Positions 13,184-24,700 of a stretch of 64,000 nt of DNA are shown here, in pieces. The notes under the pieces are model-generated. The model was given only the letters and a program-made list of their open reading frames with translations, made no database searches and had not been told where the DNA came from. This DNA is from Cantharellus purpuraceus (lineage: Eukaryota > Basidiomycota > Agaricomycetes > Cantharellales > Hydnaceae). The DNA lies in the NCBI GenBank assembly GCA_025174535.1, contig JALBUN010000023.1, positions 2,418,001 through 2,482,000 on the forward strand, given 5' to 3'. The position numbers and the translations under genes were made by a program. The first letter of the stretch is position 1. The number at the start of each line of letters is the position of its first letter.

Positions 13184-13859
13184 CTAACCACCACCACGGC
13201 GACCCGCCGTTGATAGGCATTGTTCGACAACATTCAGAAGGGCAGAGTTTTCCAATGCAGCCGCCACCCTCTCCTTGTCGTTGAGCTGTTTATTCACTAT
13301 TGAGAGATCAGAGATGCTGTACGGTGCTAAAGAGCCCGTGCATACCAGACTCTTCACTCTGATGTGAACCAGGCTTCACTTTGATATCGACCTTGAACCT
13401 GTTTGGAAGGCTACGAAGTAATCTCACGCGAATAGATAGACCTAAACATTGTCAGGTCGCGCAAGAATAGCATTGTCTTTGAAAACATGCCAATCAAAGT
13501 AGAAGCCCCACAATGCGGCACTGTAGGGGTGAATTCGATCTTCACATTGTTTTGCAAAACCTTGATTTGGGGTGCAGAAACCACGGCGAGCTCCTCGAGA
13601 CTTAGAGGATGCTCTGGGTCCGAGATAGAACGGATAAGATCTACTAAAGTCAGTCGTACGAGCAGTGAAGCCACAAGAATCAAGACGCACCAAATACTTC
13701 TTGTTCGTCGATAGAATCAGTTGCCTCCTGGTCTAACGACTCAGCAGCCTCGTCAAGAGCACCATCCGCCCACAGATCAACCTTATTAGATTTTCCTTTC
13801 CTAATCGAGTGCTGTGCTGGACGGAAGACTGTGGGATTCGCGTTGTCCAGTCCAGGCAT
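13184..13859 (-). CDS. CIA2: CIA2/MIP18-family Fe-S cluster targeting factor
   Basis: The MIP18 (DUF59) subunit of the cytosolic iron-sulfur targeting complex, working with CIA1 and MET18 to deliver clusters to nuclear and cytosolic apoproteins. The core reads [20 protein letters not shown], then [18 protein letters not shown] sequence with the conserved reactive cysteine in PHC. The C-terminus is [20 protein letters not shown] followed by [17 protein letters not shown]. The start is the ATG at 13857-13859 ([12 protein letters not shown]); the longer frame begins with TTG and is not used. Short introns split the C-terminal half. It is divergent from the DCN1-like gene with 68 nt between starts. 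The fungal orthologue is normally single copy. Confidence 0.94.
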
Positions 13860-13927
13860 ATCAAGTCCTCGAGTTGGCACGTTCAAACGTTAGGTAAGCC
13901 GAAAGTAGATTCTCTCGTCATCACACC

Positions 13928-15658
13928 ATGCCACCGAAAGTAAGCTAGCTTAAGAAATGTCTCTCTTTCCATTAACGAAAATATCTGTCTTATAGCGCAA
14001 ACGTACCGAGGTCGATCCCAAGTCCACGGCATCTGGCAGTCGTGGTGGAGGCACAGCACCTTCAACCAGCAAGTCCAAGGCCAAAACCTCAAAAACCTCT
14101 GAAAAGAATATGCCTAACAGTAGAAAGTCAAAGACTAAACAGAAGACGTACGTCGTTCGCGCTTATTGACGCGTCTGAACGCGCTTCTAACGTAGCTTTT
14201 GTCGTTTGTCTGGGGAATTTAGGGAGGAACAGTTCCAAAATAATACAGAGTCAGAAGAGGTATAGGCATTTCGCATTACTATCAGATATATGACGGCCTT
14301 GGAATATAACAGACTTCTGAACCTCCGTTCAAGAAAGCGGCGGGAAATGCATCCGCTAGTAGCTCGGCAACACCGTCAGTTCCTGTCTCACCATTGCTTT
14401 GAATGATCAGGCAGCTTACAACGATGTGACAGGCTTTCTGGAGATGTTTGTCTTTGCAATTCTTTTGACAATCGTCAGCGTCACTGAAATCATTCATTTA
14501 AGGTTGTGGAAGTCTTGAATAGGTGGGGTTTCACCTTCTTTCATGTTCTCAACTTCATCGATATGTCATTTTAGAACTTCTTCATTTGTAAGCTGATTGC
14601 TGAGTTGTGTATCAATTGGCTGATGCTATTTGAGGCTAAAACCTTGTCAACTCCGAAAGGCCGCATCGAAGATCTTTTCGCTACATATGCAGACGTAGAC
14701 GATCCTTCCATCATCGGAGGCGAAGGCCTCGAAAGGCTTTGCGCAGATGCTAAAATTCCTATGGACGGTGCTCAGCCCCTCATCCTCGCATGGCTACTTG
14801 GGGCCTCCGAGCTTGGCAAGCTGACGAAGGACAAGTGGTTGAGAGCTCTGTTCTTCTTACGGTACATAGTTCTCCAAGCTATTAACTTGAAGGGCATATA
14901 CTTATAGTTTTAAGGATTGACACACTGGAAAAGCTCAATGTAGCGCTCGCCGAGCACGATGCTCTGCTGATCTTGAAAGAACCTCTTCCGACGCTTGCTA
15001 CATCTAACACTCACCCCATGTCCGAGCCCTATAACAGACTTGCAACGTATTGGAAGTGGGCGGCTAACCCGTCGAGTGCCTTCCGCGAATTCTACAACTT
15101 TGTTTTTACTCTAGCCAAAACACCGTGAGCGTGTAGCCTATTATGGTCTCTTGATAGCCTGATGAAACCCATTTTGGATAGTCAAGAAAGAAATATTGAT
15201 ATAGAGGTGTGCAGTTGTTGCTCGGGTGAGGGACTCATGACATCAACCGTTGTCTTTAGATTGCGAAAGCGTTCTGGACAGCACTGTTGGGACAAAAATT
15301 TCCTCTTGTGAACGAACTTGTAGAATTTATCAACGTATGTGACCAAGGTGTATGTGTCCAACCATTACTAATTATGTCTCAGACAAAGACTAAGCTGAAA
15401 GGTGTCAATAAGGATCTCTGGGCTATGGTCCGTCTCTATTGATCTATCTTTTGATGCATGGCATTGATTGGCTTGAATCCAGACTTTGGACTTTTGTCAA
15501 TGCGTTGACCCATCGCTAGAGGGGTATGACGCTGACGGAGTGAGTACCCCCTTGAGCATTGATTCAGTCTAGTTTAACATCGTGACTGATTGCAGGCGTG
15601 GCCGACCGTATTGGACGAGTTTGCGGCTTGGAAGAGAGAGAGTTGCGTGGATACGTAG
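13928..15658 (+). CDS. DCN1: DCN1-like cullin neddylation protein
   Basis: A scaffold-type E3 that promotes NEDD8 transfer from Ubc12 to cullins. The PONY domain is clear: IEDLFATYADVDDPSIIGGE, GLERLCADAKIPMDGAQPL, WLLGASELGKLTKDKW, and the C-terminal YDADGAWPTVLDEFAAWKRE, which carries the conserved DAD-patch region. Instead of the UBA domain of yeast Dcn1, the N-terminus is a basic, Ser/Lys-rich tail (MPPKRKRTEVDPKSTASG, then RKSKTKQK), resembling the nuclear-targeted DCNL4/5 class. The first exon is only 12 nt (13928-13939), spliced over 56 nt to 13996. Exons between 14150 and 14650 are uncertain; 14310-14400 (TSEPPFKKAAGNAS) is probably one. The PONY-domain call is firm. Confidence 0.88.
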
Positions 15659-15850
15659 TTCTATCCCGTTTGATGATTGAAGCCACATACCCAGACAGAT
15701 ACCCAGGTCGCTTGTCCAACTGTTTCTGCAATATCTTGCCTTGTTTCTTTACATTCATCGTTAGAGTACCATGCATATCTATACATCCACCCAAGATCAC
15801 TGGCAACCCAACAGTTTACAAAGACAGAGTAAGGGCTGAGAGATACATAG

Positions 15851-16327
15851 CTAATGCGATGTCGAAACATGTCGCTGGCGTATACCAGTGGGGCTCCTGC
15901 CCACCTTGGCTCGACCTCTTTTGTTGTCTGAGCGGGAAACCCCCATTCTTGTCTCTTCTTGCGCGATCCTCCGAAATGAGACAACAAGTTCCTTGAGGGA
16001 AACTCTGGGTACATGGAGAGAGTCCTGTGCAAAGTGCAAGGGTATAGGTGGCACGCGTTTTTTGCGTCGAAAGCCGATACGTGATAGGGGACGCGATGTA
16101 GCAATGTGAGATGGCAGGGATATTGCATCAGGGAATGGATCTATTCCGAGAGAGGCTTGGATAAGTTGCCAACGGCCACCGATCCCAAGGGCTTTAGGAG
16201 GGTTGGTCTGTGGACTTGAAGATTGTGTTTGAGACGCCTGCGTCGTGTAAAGGCAGTTGACGATACCGATAATTGTAAGGAATGTGATGACAATGCAAGG
16301 AAGAAATAGGTAGGTCGAGGGCATCAT
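15851..16327 (-). CDS. Small single-pass membrane protein, unknown
   Basis: I do not recognise this gene. The frame is uninterrupted for 158 codons from the ATG pair at 16322-16327. It opens MMPSTYLFLPCIVITFLTII, giving one strong hydrophobic segment at about residues 5-25. A Gln/Ser/Pro-rich linker follows, and then a basic C-terminal half (GFRRKKRVPP, DNKRGRAKVGR), which suggests a type-III or signal-anchored protein with a soluble basic tail. It is convergent with the DCN1-like gene. A CACGTG lies 57 nt upstream of the ATG. It may be a small organelle membrane protein; no family is claimed. Confidence 0.5.
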   Translation of the reverse strand: MMPSTYLFLPCIVITFLTIIGIVNCLYTTQASQTQSSSPQTNPPKALGIGGRWQLIQASLGIDPFPDAISLPSHIATSRPLSRIGFRRKKRVPPIPLHFAQDSLHVPRVSLKELVVSFRRIAQEETRMGVSRSDNKRGRAKVGRSPTGIRQRHVSTSH

Positions 16328-16383
16328 TACGGATTGAAACTTAATGTCTGTAAGCTCAATTAAAACACGCACTGCTCATGAGT

Positions 16384-16389
16384 CACGTG
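16384..16389. promoter_or_regulatory. CACGTG E-box upstream of small membrane protein
   Basis: TCACGTGACC, 57 nt upstream of the ATG at 16327 and about 60 nt past the NOT4 stop. Confidence 0.35.
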
Positions 16390-16450
16390 ACCGTGACAAT
16401 GCATACAAAGCAATTCACAGAAAAAGAAAATATCTGCTGGAAATAACAAG

Positions 16451-19400
16451 CTACTCCTCCTCCTCTGTCGGCAACAACCCTCTCATCATCTCAATTGACT
16501 CCTGGACAGCATGCCTCGTAGCCTTTTCTTCGATCTTCGCCTTCTCAGATGCTCTCTCAAGCTCCTCTAATGACATATGTCGCATCGTCTTTCTTTTTCC
16601 CTGCACATATCCAAGCGCGTCGAATTGAACAAGTGACTTTCCCGCTCGCGGCATAAATCCTGCTGGATCCCACCCACGATCATTGAACGTGAGCACAGCG
16701 CGCACTGCCGCCGTGTTGATATCCCGGTGGAGCTCCTCCAATTTGGCCAGCTGAACTTCCATCCATCGTGCACGCCGCTCCAAAGCAAGTGTCAATGCCG
16801 CTACCTCATCATCCTTGCGGCCTTCTTCACCGATATCATCAAGAAAATCATCTCCCTTAAGCATATCTCTCAACACACCATCGAACGACGAGCTGTCATC
16901 CCATGTCGTGCGTGGCAGCAAACGCAATAGGTCCGAGATTGTCTGTGTCAACGTCTCCAGCAGCTGCTGAAACGATGACACAGCGGAGTCGATAGACACA
17001 GGCGGCAAATTATTGGCGAATGAGCCACCACCGACAGATAGTGCGGACAAAGCGTGAACAAGAGGGTCATATTGCAAGGGTGTTTGTGAGTCGGGGTCAA
17101 GCATTTTAGGGTTGAAGAATGCGAGTGATGCAACATCTAAGCCCTTGCGGGAAAGATGATCAAGCAAGTCCATAAGGGATGACGGCTCGCTGACAATTGC
17201 AGGAGATGGTGGAACATCGTTTTGGCTCACCTCCGCGACAGATTGTTTCGCGGCCGGTGGCACTGACTGGCAGGGAACTGATTGTGACGTTGCCTCCTTC
17301 TGAGAGTCTTCAGGAGCAGACTTAGCCTGGGCAGTGTCCTCCTTCGTAACCTTGATCACCTTAGATTGGATGGGCTTTGCCTTCTTAGACACTTTGGAGA
17401 ACAGTGGTGCTTGAATAGGCTTCGGAGGTGGTGGCAGCGGAGACAACTTCTGGACGACTTTTGTACTCTTCCTCGATTCGACAGGCGCTGGAACGGGTGC
17501 CACAGGTTCGGGCACAGCCTTAGCTTCTTCTTTCTTCTCCTGCTTGGCACGAGCCTTCGTGGTTTTGTTCGATCCTACAGTGCCTGCAGAAGGAGTTGTT
17601 AAGGAGGCTGCCTTTGTTGTAGTCTCAGCTACCCGCGCAGTCGACTTGGGCTCCTTGGCAGCAACCTTTGCCTGGGTCTTACGTACAGGGATAGCGGGTT
17701 GAGGCAGTACCTTGGGTTCCGGAGCTTTCGCAGGCGTAGGCAAGATGTAAGGTTGACTTTGCTCCCGCTTCACTTGAGTTTCTGGAACGGCAGTAGCGGG
17801 CAGTGCGGGGAAATCGGTCGATAATAATAATGGTGCAGCGGCAGGGGGTGGCTTTGCTGATGCAGCGTCAGGAGTGGGAGATGGGTGAGGGGATACTGGA
17901 AGAACAGGACAAAAACGCAATGCACGTCAGTTTCATGATGTGTGGACGGGAAGAAGTCGGGGAAAGCGGTACAACGCAGGGAAGGGTGTATGCGAATAAT
18001 CATGGCCAAGGCTCCAGACATCGTTGTACGCGCAAGGTCAAGATTGGGGTCGAGGGCTCCGTACTGCGAAGGCACGGCTCGGTACTGTACTCAAGACACC
18101 CTCCCCTGACATGAGGCGCGAAACGACTCACCGTATGCTGGCGTACTCGACATTGACGAGCCACGATGACTGGACTGCCCACTCGTTCTGACAGGAGTTG
18201 ACTGACGCTGAACAGGCTCTGAGTACACGGGAGGAAACGTTGAACTTGCTGCGCTGTCCCGGCCGGACAGGCCGGGGGGGCCTCCAAATCCGAACGTCGT
18301 ATGCTGTTGAAGCAACGGTACAGGAGCAGCAGCCTGATCAGTTAGCGCTTGGTGGCCAACGAAAGAGCCCTGCGATGCATGATCTTTGAGCACGTACTGT
18401 CAACTGGCCATCCAACGGGGAACTGAAGATGAAGAAAAAGAATAGCTACCTGGATGCACAGATGAGTCGGCACGATGTCGTGCCACCCTCACGCGATCGG
18501 GTTCCACGGTATCGAAGGGTTGAAAGCGCAGACCGGGAGGAAAAGCAGCTTGCTGTTGGCGAAATGGCGGGCTAGGGAGTAATGTGTTGACAGGAGGGAT
18601 AGGAATGCCAGGGGAATGGGCGAATTCATAAGCCTGAGGATGCTGATGCTGAGGGGATAGGTGTGACTGTTGTTGGCTTACACCAGTGAGATGCTGTACT
18701 TGCTGATGTTGCGTGTGATATTCCCATGGAACGCTAGCTTGTTGATAGATGTTGGCGGGAGAGCCGGAAGCAAGAGGAGACGATGCGAATGCCGCCAGAT
18801 TGGGTGAATCACTGACTGAAGGAGACGTCTTCTTGCGTGCAAAACCAAAACGAGACTCCTGTCGACTGCCATCACCGCTATCCGCTACCGACATAGAGCC
18901 AGACTCATCCTCCAGGTCAGCGAAAGGATTGAATGAACCGCGATACCCACTGGTTTGTTGAGCGGGTGGGATAGCGCTCGTCGAGGGTGCAGGAAGACCA
19001 GGAGGGCCCGAAAGCTGGGGAAATTGACGCAGTCCCCGCTGTTGCGACGTGGAACTCGATGTAGATGCGGTGAAGGGATCAAAAGACCCATAGTATTCCT
19101 GTGTACCAACAGCAGGGTCCGAAGGTGTTACCTTGGGGTCCATTATCCACTTAAAACTGAAGTCGCCTCCAAGGCTATCAAGGGTGCGATCAAATTCTGG
19201 GAAGGGGCTGGAAACATGAGGTTGTATAACTTGCTCGCGGCGCGCGCGGACATCATCCAGTAGTGCCTGAGCTTGAGTAGAAAGTTGATAGGTCGGCGGA
19301 AATGGAAGACCAGGGGGCACAGTAGGCGCCGCGTGTGTCGTGGGTGAAAGTGGGGTTTCTGGGTCAGGATTGGACGAGCCGATATCGGACTCAACGGCAA

Positions 19401-20966
19401 CGGATGATGCAGGCGTTGCCGGGCGTGCTGGTAATTCTAATGTACGCGTACGAATAACGGCGGGAATGGTTGGCGATGTAGGTCGGCCGTGCGGAGCTGC
19501 TGGAGGAATGGCGGGTGTAGATGGACGCGATGACGATGCTTGCGAATGAGATTTGCCCAAAGGTTTTGAAGGAGTCGGATTGACACTGGAGGTGCTGGCA
19601 TGACCGGGAGCACGCCGATCATGCCCGCGATGCCCCGTGCGAGGATGGCCATCTGTGATGGACGCTGATGGGCGAGTCTGTGGCTGATTCCGTGTACGCC
19701 CATTTGAATTGCGAGACTGCCGAGTTGAGAGCGATTGCGAAGCCGGGAGCACTGATGGCTTCTGGCCCCAAGATGTTCCTCGAGGTAGACCCGTAGCTAA
19801 CGAACGATCATTAAACTACGATCAGATCAGGGCTGGTGCTGCACTCACACTCATGCTCATCGCCTTTCTTCCGTATAGATGGTCTAGATTGACTTTCGGC
19901 ATCCTTCATGGAATGTTTTCTAACAACCTTGTCAGCTGGGGAACGTATGCTGGCTAACCAAGACATACAATGTGGTGAGGTCCTCTTTCGTAAAACAATC
20001 GTTCTTGTCACCCCACTCGTGTAAGTCCAAGCAACCATTATTAGAACAGTTCTGTCCGCGCAAGAAGCTCATACAATACTTTGTCGTGCCGTGACTAGCA
20101 CGCATGACATCGCCTCCTCCACCAGGGGACGGAGAACCATCGACGGCTTGAATCGCACGTGCTGCGTCCTCACGTCGATGATACGTGATATAGAGACCAA
20201 CGACGGGGGACTTTGAACCAGGGAGGTGTCGCTTGACAAGGATGATCTTGGATATCTTGCCATATTGTCCAAAATACTCGTTGGAACGGAGAGTGGGAAT
20301 GAGCTATACAGGTCATGAATGACTGAAAAGATGGGTGACTGGTGTACGATACCTCTTCCTTTGCGAAGCGAGGGCCAAGACCAACGACGTATACAACGTT
20401 GCGCTGCACCACACGAACATTCGCAAAATGTCTACGACCAAGTGCATCGAGTTCTTTGCGCTCACGTTCCTTGCGCTTCTTCTGTTGTGTCTGGCGCTTG
20501 ACGCTGATGCGTACATACAGAATATGAACACGAGGCCGCCGTGTGACAGAAAAGGGGCTCACTCTTCTTTGGGAACAGCAGTGAACTCCACATTCTGTTC
20601 TAAGTACTCACGTCTGCAAGCCGGACAACGACCGTTGAGGTTGGACTTGATGTGGTGATAGCAGAACATGCATATCTGAGGAGACATGGATGGGTGAGCC
20701 CGTGTACGCCACGAAGACATTGAACAAACCTGATAGCCACAAGGACAGGGTTTGAAACCCATCTCCGCCACATCCATCTCTTCAAGACAGAGTGGGCATT
20801 CTGCATCCTCCTAGACAGAAACATGAGGAAATTGAAGCCATCAGCCGATGGCGCGACTCACGTCTTCGTCGTCAGACCAATACGCGTCCTGAACGCCCGC
20901 ACCGGCGAGAACGGTAGAAGACTTGTTGGGAAGAGAAGGGTGACTTGGGTGTCTGGTGGTGGACAT
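16451..20966 (-). CDS. NOT4: NOT4 RING/RRM ubiquitin ligase of the CCR4-NOT complex
   Basis: E3 ligase linked to CCR4-NOT; it ubiquitinates ribosomal and nascent-chain targets and couples stalled translation to mRNA decay. The N-terminus carries the C4C4 RING: CPLCLEEMDVAEMGFKPCPC, GYQVC, FCYHHIKSNLNGRCPACRR. Then the RRM (VVQRNVVYVVGLGPRFAKEE, YFGQYGKISKIILVKRH) and a CCCH-like finger (CMSFLRGQNCSNNGCLDLHE). The rest is a very long Ser/Pro/Gln-rich tail, ending in a conserved-looking alpha-helical segment (LERRARWMEVQLAKLEELH). The tail frame at 16451-17920 belongs to this gene: a 225-nt-class intron joins TAC G to TA exactly in frame at about 18132. The start ATG is 20964-20966. It sits 171 nt downstream of PDCD5. 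Confidence 0.92.
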
Positions 20967-21137
20967 GATAGAGAAGAGACAAGGGATCAAAAAGGCGCGT
21001 CTCCGGGGACCGAAAGAAAAGCTGGAAATTCAGACTCCGTTCGCTTGACTAGCTACTTAGGAACAATGATGGTAGACTGTCTGTAACCACACAATATCGA
21101 AAGAGGAGTATTGTTTACAGCTATCTTTTACATTCTT

Positions 21138-21669
21138 TTACAAGCCAAAGTCCCAGTCATCATCAGGATCTGCCTGTCTTCGTTGATACTGCCGGTGAAA
21201 ATGAGCAGACTGACTTCAAGGGAGCTCATATTGCCTACCACGATAGCACCTTTCTTCGCAGTGTTTGACCCTTGCGCTTCTTCAGCCTGAAAGACTAATC
21301 AGCGCTCTGGATAGAGACGAAAGTAACGACGCACCTGCTCAAGCAAACCGATGAGCTGTTCCTCACTGACTCGACCTCGCAGCTGGCCAGTTTGTGCCAT
21401 TCGTAGTAGAATGCCTTCTATCTGTCGAGACCGCGCGGGACTCACCAGCGCAATTCGTGCCACTGGGGTGTGCATACATGAGGTCCCATCGGATACTGCC
21501 TTTAAGACTTACGTCGCTCCCTGGCAGCAGAGTCTAATACTGTGGCCAACAGATCCCTACGCATCTGCTCCTCTGCCTCTCTCTTCCCATCATCCTGAGC
21601 ACCATGGTCCTCTCCACCACCGCTGGACGCGTTCATTTGCCTTATAGCTGCAAGTTGCTGCTCGTCCAT
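21138..21669 (-). CDS. PDCD5: PDCD5/TFAR19-family DNA-binding protein
   Basis: A small helical protein of the PDCD5 family, found from archaea to man; it binds double-stranded DNA, and the mammalian form also binds the chaperonin CCT. It opens MDEQQLAAIRQMNASSGGGE, with a conserved helix REAEEQMRRDLLATVLDSAA, then RERLARIALVSPARSRQIEG, ILLRMAQTGQLRGRVSEEQL, and an acidic end QADPDDDWDFGL. Length, about 130 residues, is normal. Two or three short introns interrupt it. The start at 21667-21669 faces the PAN2 start at 21723 with 53 nt between, so the pair must share promoter DNA. Confidence 0.9.
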
Positions 21670-21722
21670 GGGTTCAGTATGGTCGGAGTTAATGACACGC
21701 GCTTCTGGACGCGTGCCGGACG

Positions 21723-24700
21723 ATGAGTGGGACGATGAGCTACTCTCTCGTCGCACCCATCACACAACAACGTGGCATTTACCCTAACCCTATAGCTGCC
21801 CTTGCTTTTGACCCGGTATCCGATATACTCTGGGGCGGAAACAATACTGGTTCCCTGGCGGCATACCATGGTCAATCACGTATCCAGGGCGTGTTTTTCC
21901 CGGTGGGGGACGATTTTCCTGTCAAGAAAATCACAGCCAGTGACTCCCAGGTAAGGGCAGTGGCTGGTTCGGGAGCAGGACTTGGGGCTTGGTCCAAAGG
22001 CGGCGTGAATAAGTGGTATTTTAGGTGGGTTTGCATTCCCTGCCAGCGTTCTCTGATCGCCTCAACATGCCCAGGGCTCCCGCCTCCTCGATAGTGACCT
22101 TTGCATCTCACCCGAATAATTCGCACTCCCTCATCTCCGCTACTACAGCTTCTGAGTTGTTAATGCTCAATACTACAACCGGAAGTCCCATCCGTACCCT
22201 TCCTGCTCCCGCCCAGCTTACCCATCTGCATTTCTCTCATTCACTCCTCATTTCCGGGTCTGCAGATGGGTATTTACGCACCCATGATGTCCGCACCAGC
22301 ATGCGTAGAGATGACGGTGCATCAGGCGAGCATTCAGTCAAAGCTCATCTCGGTGGTGTACAAGGTCTTGATTCTGCAGGAAATTTTGTGTATTCTATTG
22401 GATGGGGTCTTCGTCAATCCCGACCTGTCACAGATCAGTTCATCAAGATCTATGACCTGCGTATGCTCCGTCCCCTTACTCCCATCCCTTTCCTCGCTGG
22501 CCCCTCCTTTATCAACGTCCATCCACGTCGTCCCTCGACACTTATTGTTACTTCTTCCCATGGTCTTGTCAACGTCATTGATGTCCTTAATCAAGGCTCA
22601 GCACCCCCCGAAATCTATGAAGTGTGTTGGATTTCTATTTTCGTTTGATTTTACTGATTCTTGACAGCTAAATTCCACCACATACGTGAGTTCTACTGCT
22701 GTCTCCCCAAAAGGCGACTATCTTGCATTTGGGGGTGCCGATGGTGTGATCCATCTTCTGAGCACTACTTCCGGTGAAGATGGTCTCCACCATGCCTTCA
22801 ATGGATTTGATGGGCAACCGATTGAATGGGCTGATGCGCCACAGCCCCTCCTTGACATTCGCTGGAATGACTCGACGTAAGCTTGCCCTCATTTTGTATC
22901 ATCCTTTGGTTACTTACAGTCTTGACCCGACAGCCCACTTAACTCGATAGGCTTGCCGTACTATGACACACCTCTTCTCTCTGCTAACACTCGAGACTTG
23001 TATCAATCGAGCGTACCGGCGTATCCACCCCCTGCCCGGATTCCACCCCAAGTCCTCAGTACCATGAAGACATTTGATTTTGTCGGATATGCATCACTTC
23101 CTAAGGAGTTGAGAGGCAAGCGGAACATGGTGTTTGGTGGGGGAAAGAACAAGCAAGAAGGCAGGTTTAGAAGCAATAAAACGGCAAGGGTGGGTGCTGA
23201 ATGGATCCCTCTGTGGAGTCGCACTACTGACAGTTAGTGGTTGTCAAAGCAAGGGCCTCCGGACTCTCCAACCCACCAGTTGCATCCCTCAGACATTCTA
23301 CGCGAGTATCGCAAAGTCGAGATTGAATATTCGAAGTTTGGTGTCGAAGACTTTGACTTTGGGTGCATACAAATGTCTCCCTCGGAGCTATGGTGTAGCT
23401 GACATTAGACATCCACAGCTTTTATAACAAGACTCAACATAGTGGACTCGAGACACATATTCTCAACTCGTATACTAATGCGCTATTGCAAGCGATGCAC
23501 TACGCTGTGCCTGTACGTCAACTTGCAAAGAGTCACATCACTACAAGCTGTAATCGCGAACATTGCTTACTATGCGAGCTCGGATTCGTAGTACGCATGC
23601 TCGAGGATGCCCGAGGAATCAATTGTCAAGCTGCCAATTTCTGCAAGACCATAAGTGCCTTACCTCAAGGTGCGTCCGTGATCCATAGCTGCCGAAGTAC
23701 TCATTTTCCTATTTATATTTCCAGCGGGACAAATGGGTCTAATAGATTATGGTCGGGAGACCGCCGATGCGGACTATGTTTCTAAAATCCAAACTTTTAA
23801 TCGCTTCATGCTTGAGCAGTTCATTTCCGAAGGAAATTCGTTTCCACACAACCCTCGCATTGTCTCCCCGGCTTCCCAAGCGAATACTTCTGGGGATTTC
23901 ATCGCACCTGCTCCTGCGCCAATCACACAACTTTTTGGCATTGATGCACAAAGTATTATTCTTTGTGACAGCTGTGGTGCAAGAAGAGAAAAGGAAGGCC
24001 TTGCGCACGTTGTGGAGATGTTGTATCCTAAGAAGGTAACTGACGGACAATTAGCACGTACTATTTACAAACATTGCCCCTTGACCAGACACTCTCGAAC
24101 GAGACGCCTCTGCCAAGTGACTTTGCCTCTATTCTCCGAAATGCACTGGTCCGTGATATGTCATACCGTGCGACATGCCAAACTTGCAAACTGCTCGCAA
24201 CGCAACGTTCCCGGCGCATCATTCCAAGCCGAGACCTTCCACCACTCCTTGCCGTCAACGCGTGTGTATACAGTGAGGACCATTTGCAATATTGGTTAGA
24301 TGGACGCAACGGCCGCTTCCTTTCTCCACGTGTGAGCGTTAGGCCTGGAACTGAGACAACTCAGCCAGGAGGTATCGTAGAAGGCGTTGACGATCCAGAA
24401 GCTGTCGAGTATGAGATTCGAGTGAGTAACATTGTCACTCGATTTTCGGCTGCTGAAACTGAGATGATATTTGCAGTCAATTATTGTCGCTGTGAAAGAG
24501 AAAGCAACACACCTAGTTGCCATTGTCAAAGGTACGTGTCCCGACACAAGGACTTGATGATGGTCATTAACCTCTGAACAGTTCCTGAGGCGGAGGTGCA
24601 GTCAGATATCAATAGTCCGTGGCATGTTTTCAACGACTTCATGGTGCGCAATGTCACCGAAGAAGAGGCGTTGAGTTTTCCAGGTACCTGGAAAGTTCGT

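Noticed and set aside
16567..16788. Frames in the opposite sense inside NOT4 and similar shadows elsewhere
   Set aside because: They overlap clear coding exons and have no family match.
16451..17920. Separate gene for the NOT4 C-terminal tail
   Set aside because: The upstream exon splices in frame to it over an intron ending CTTCCAG, so it is part of NOT4.
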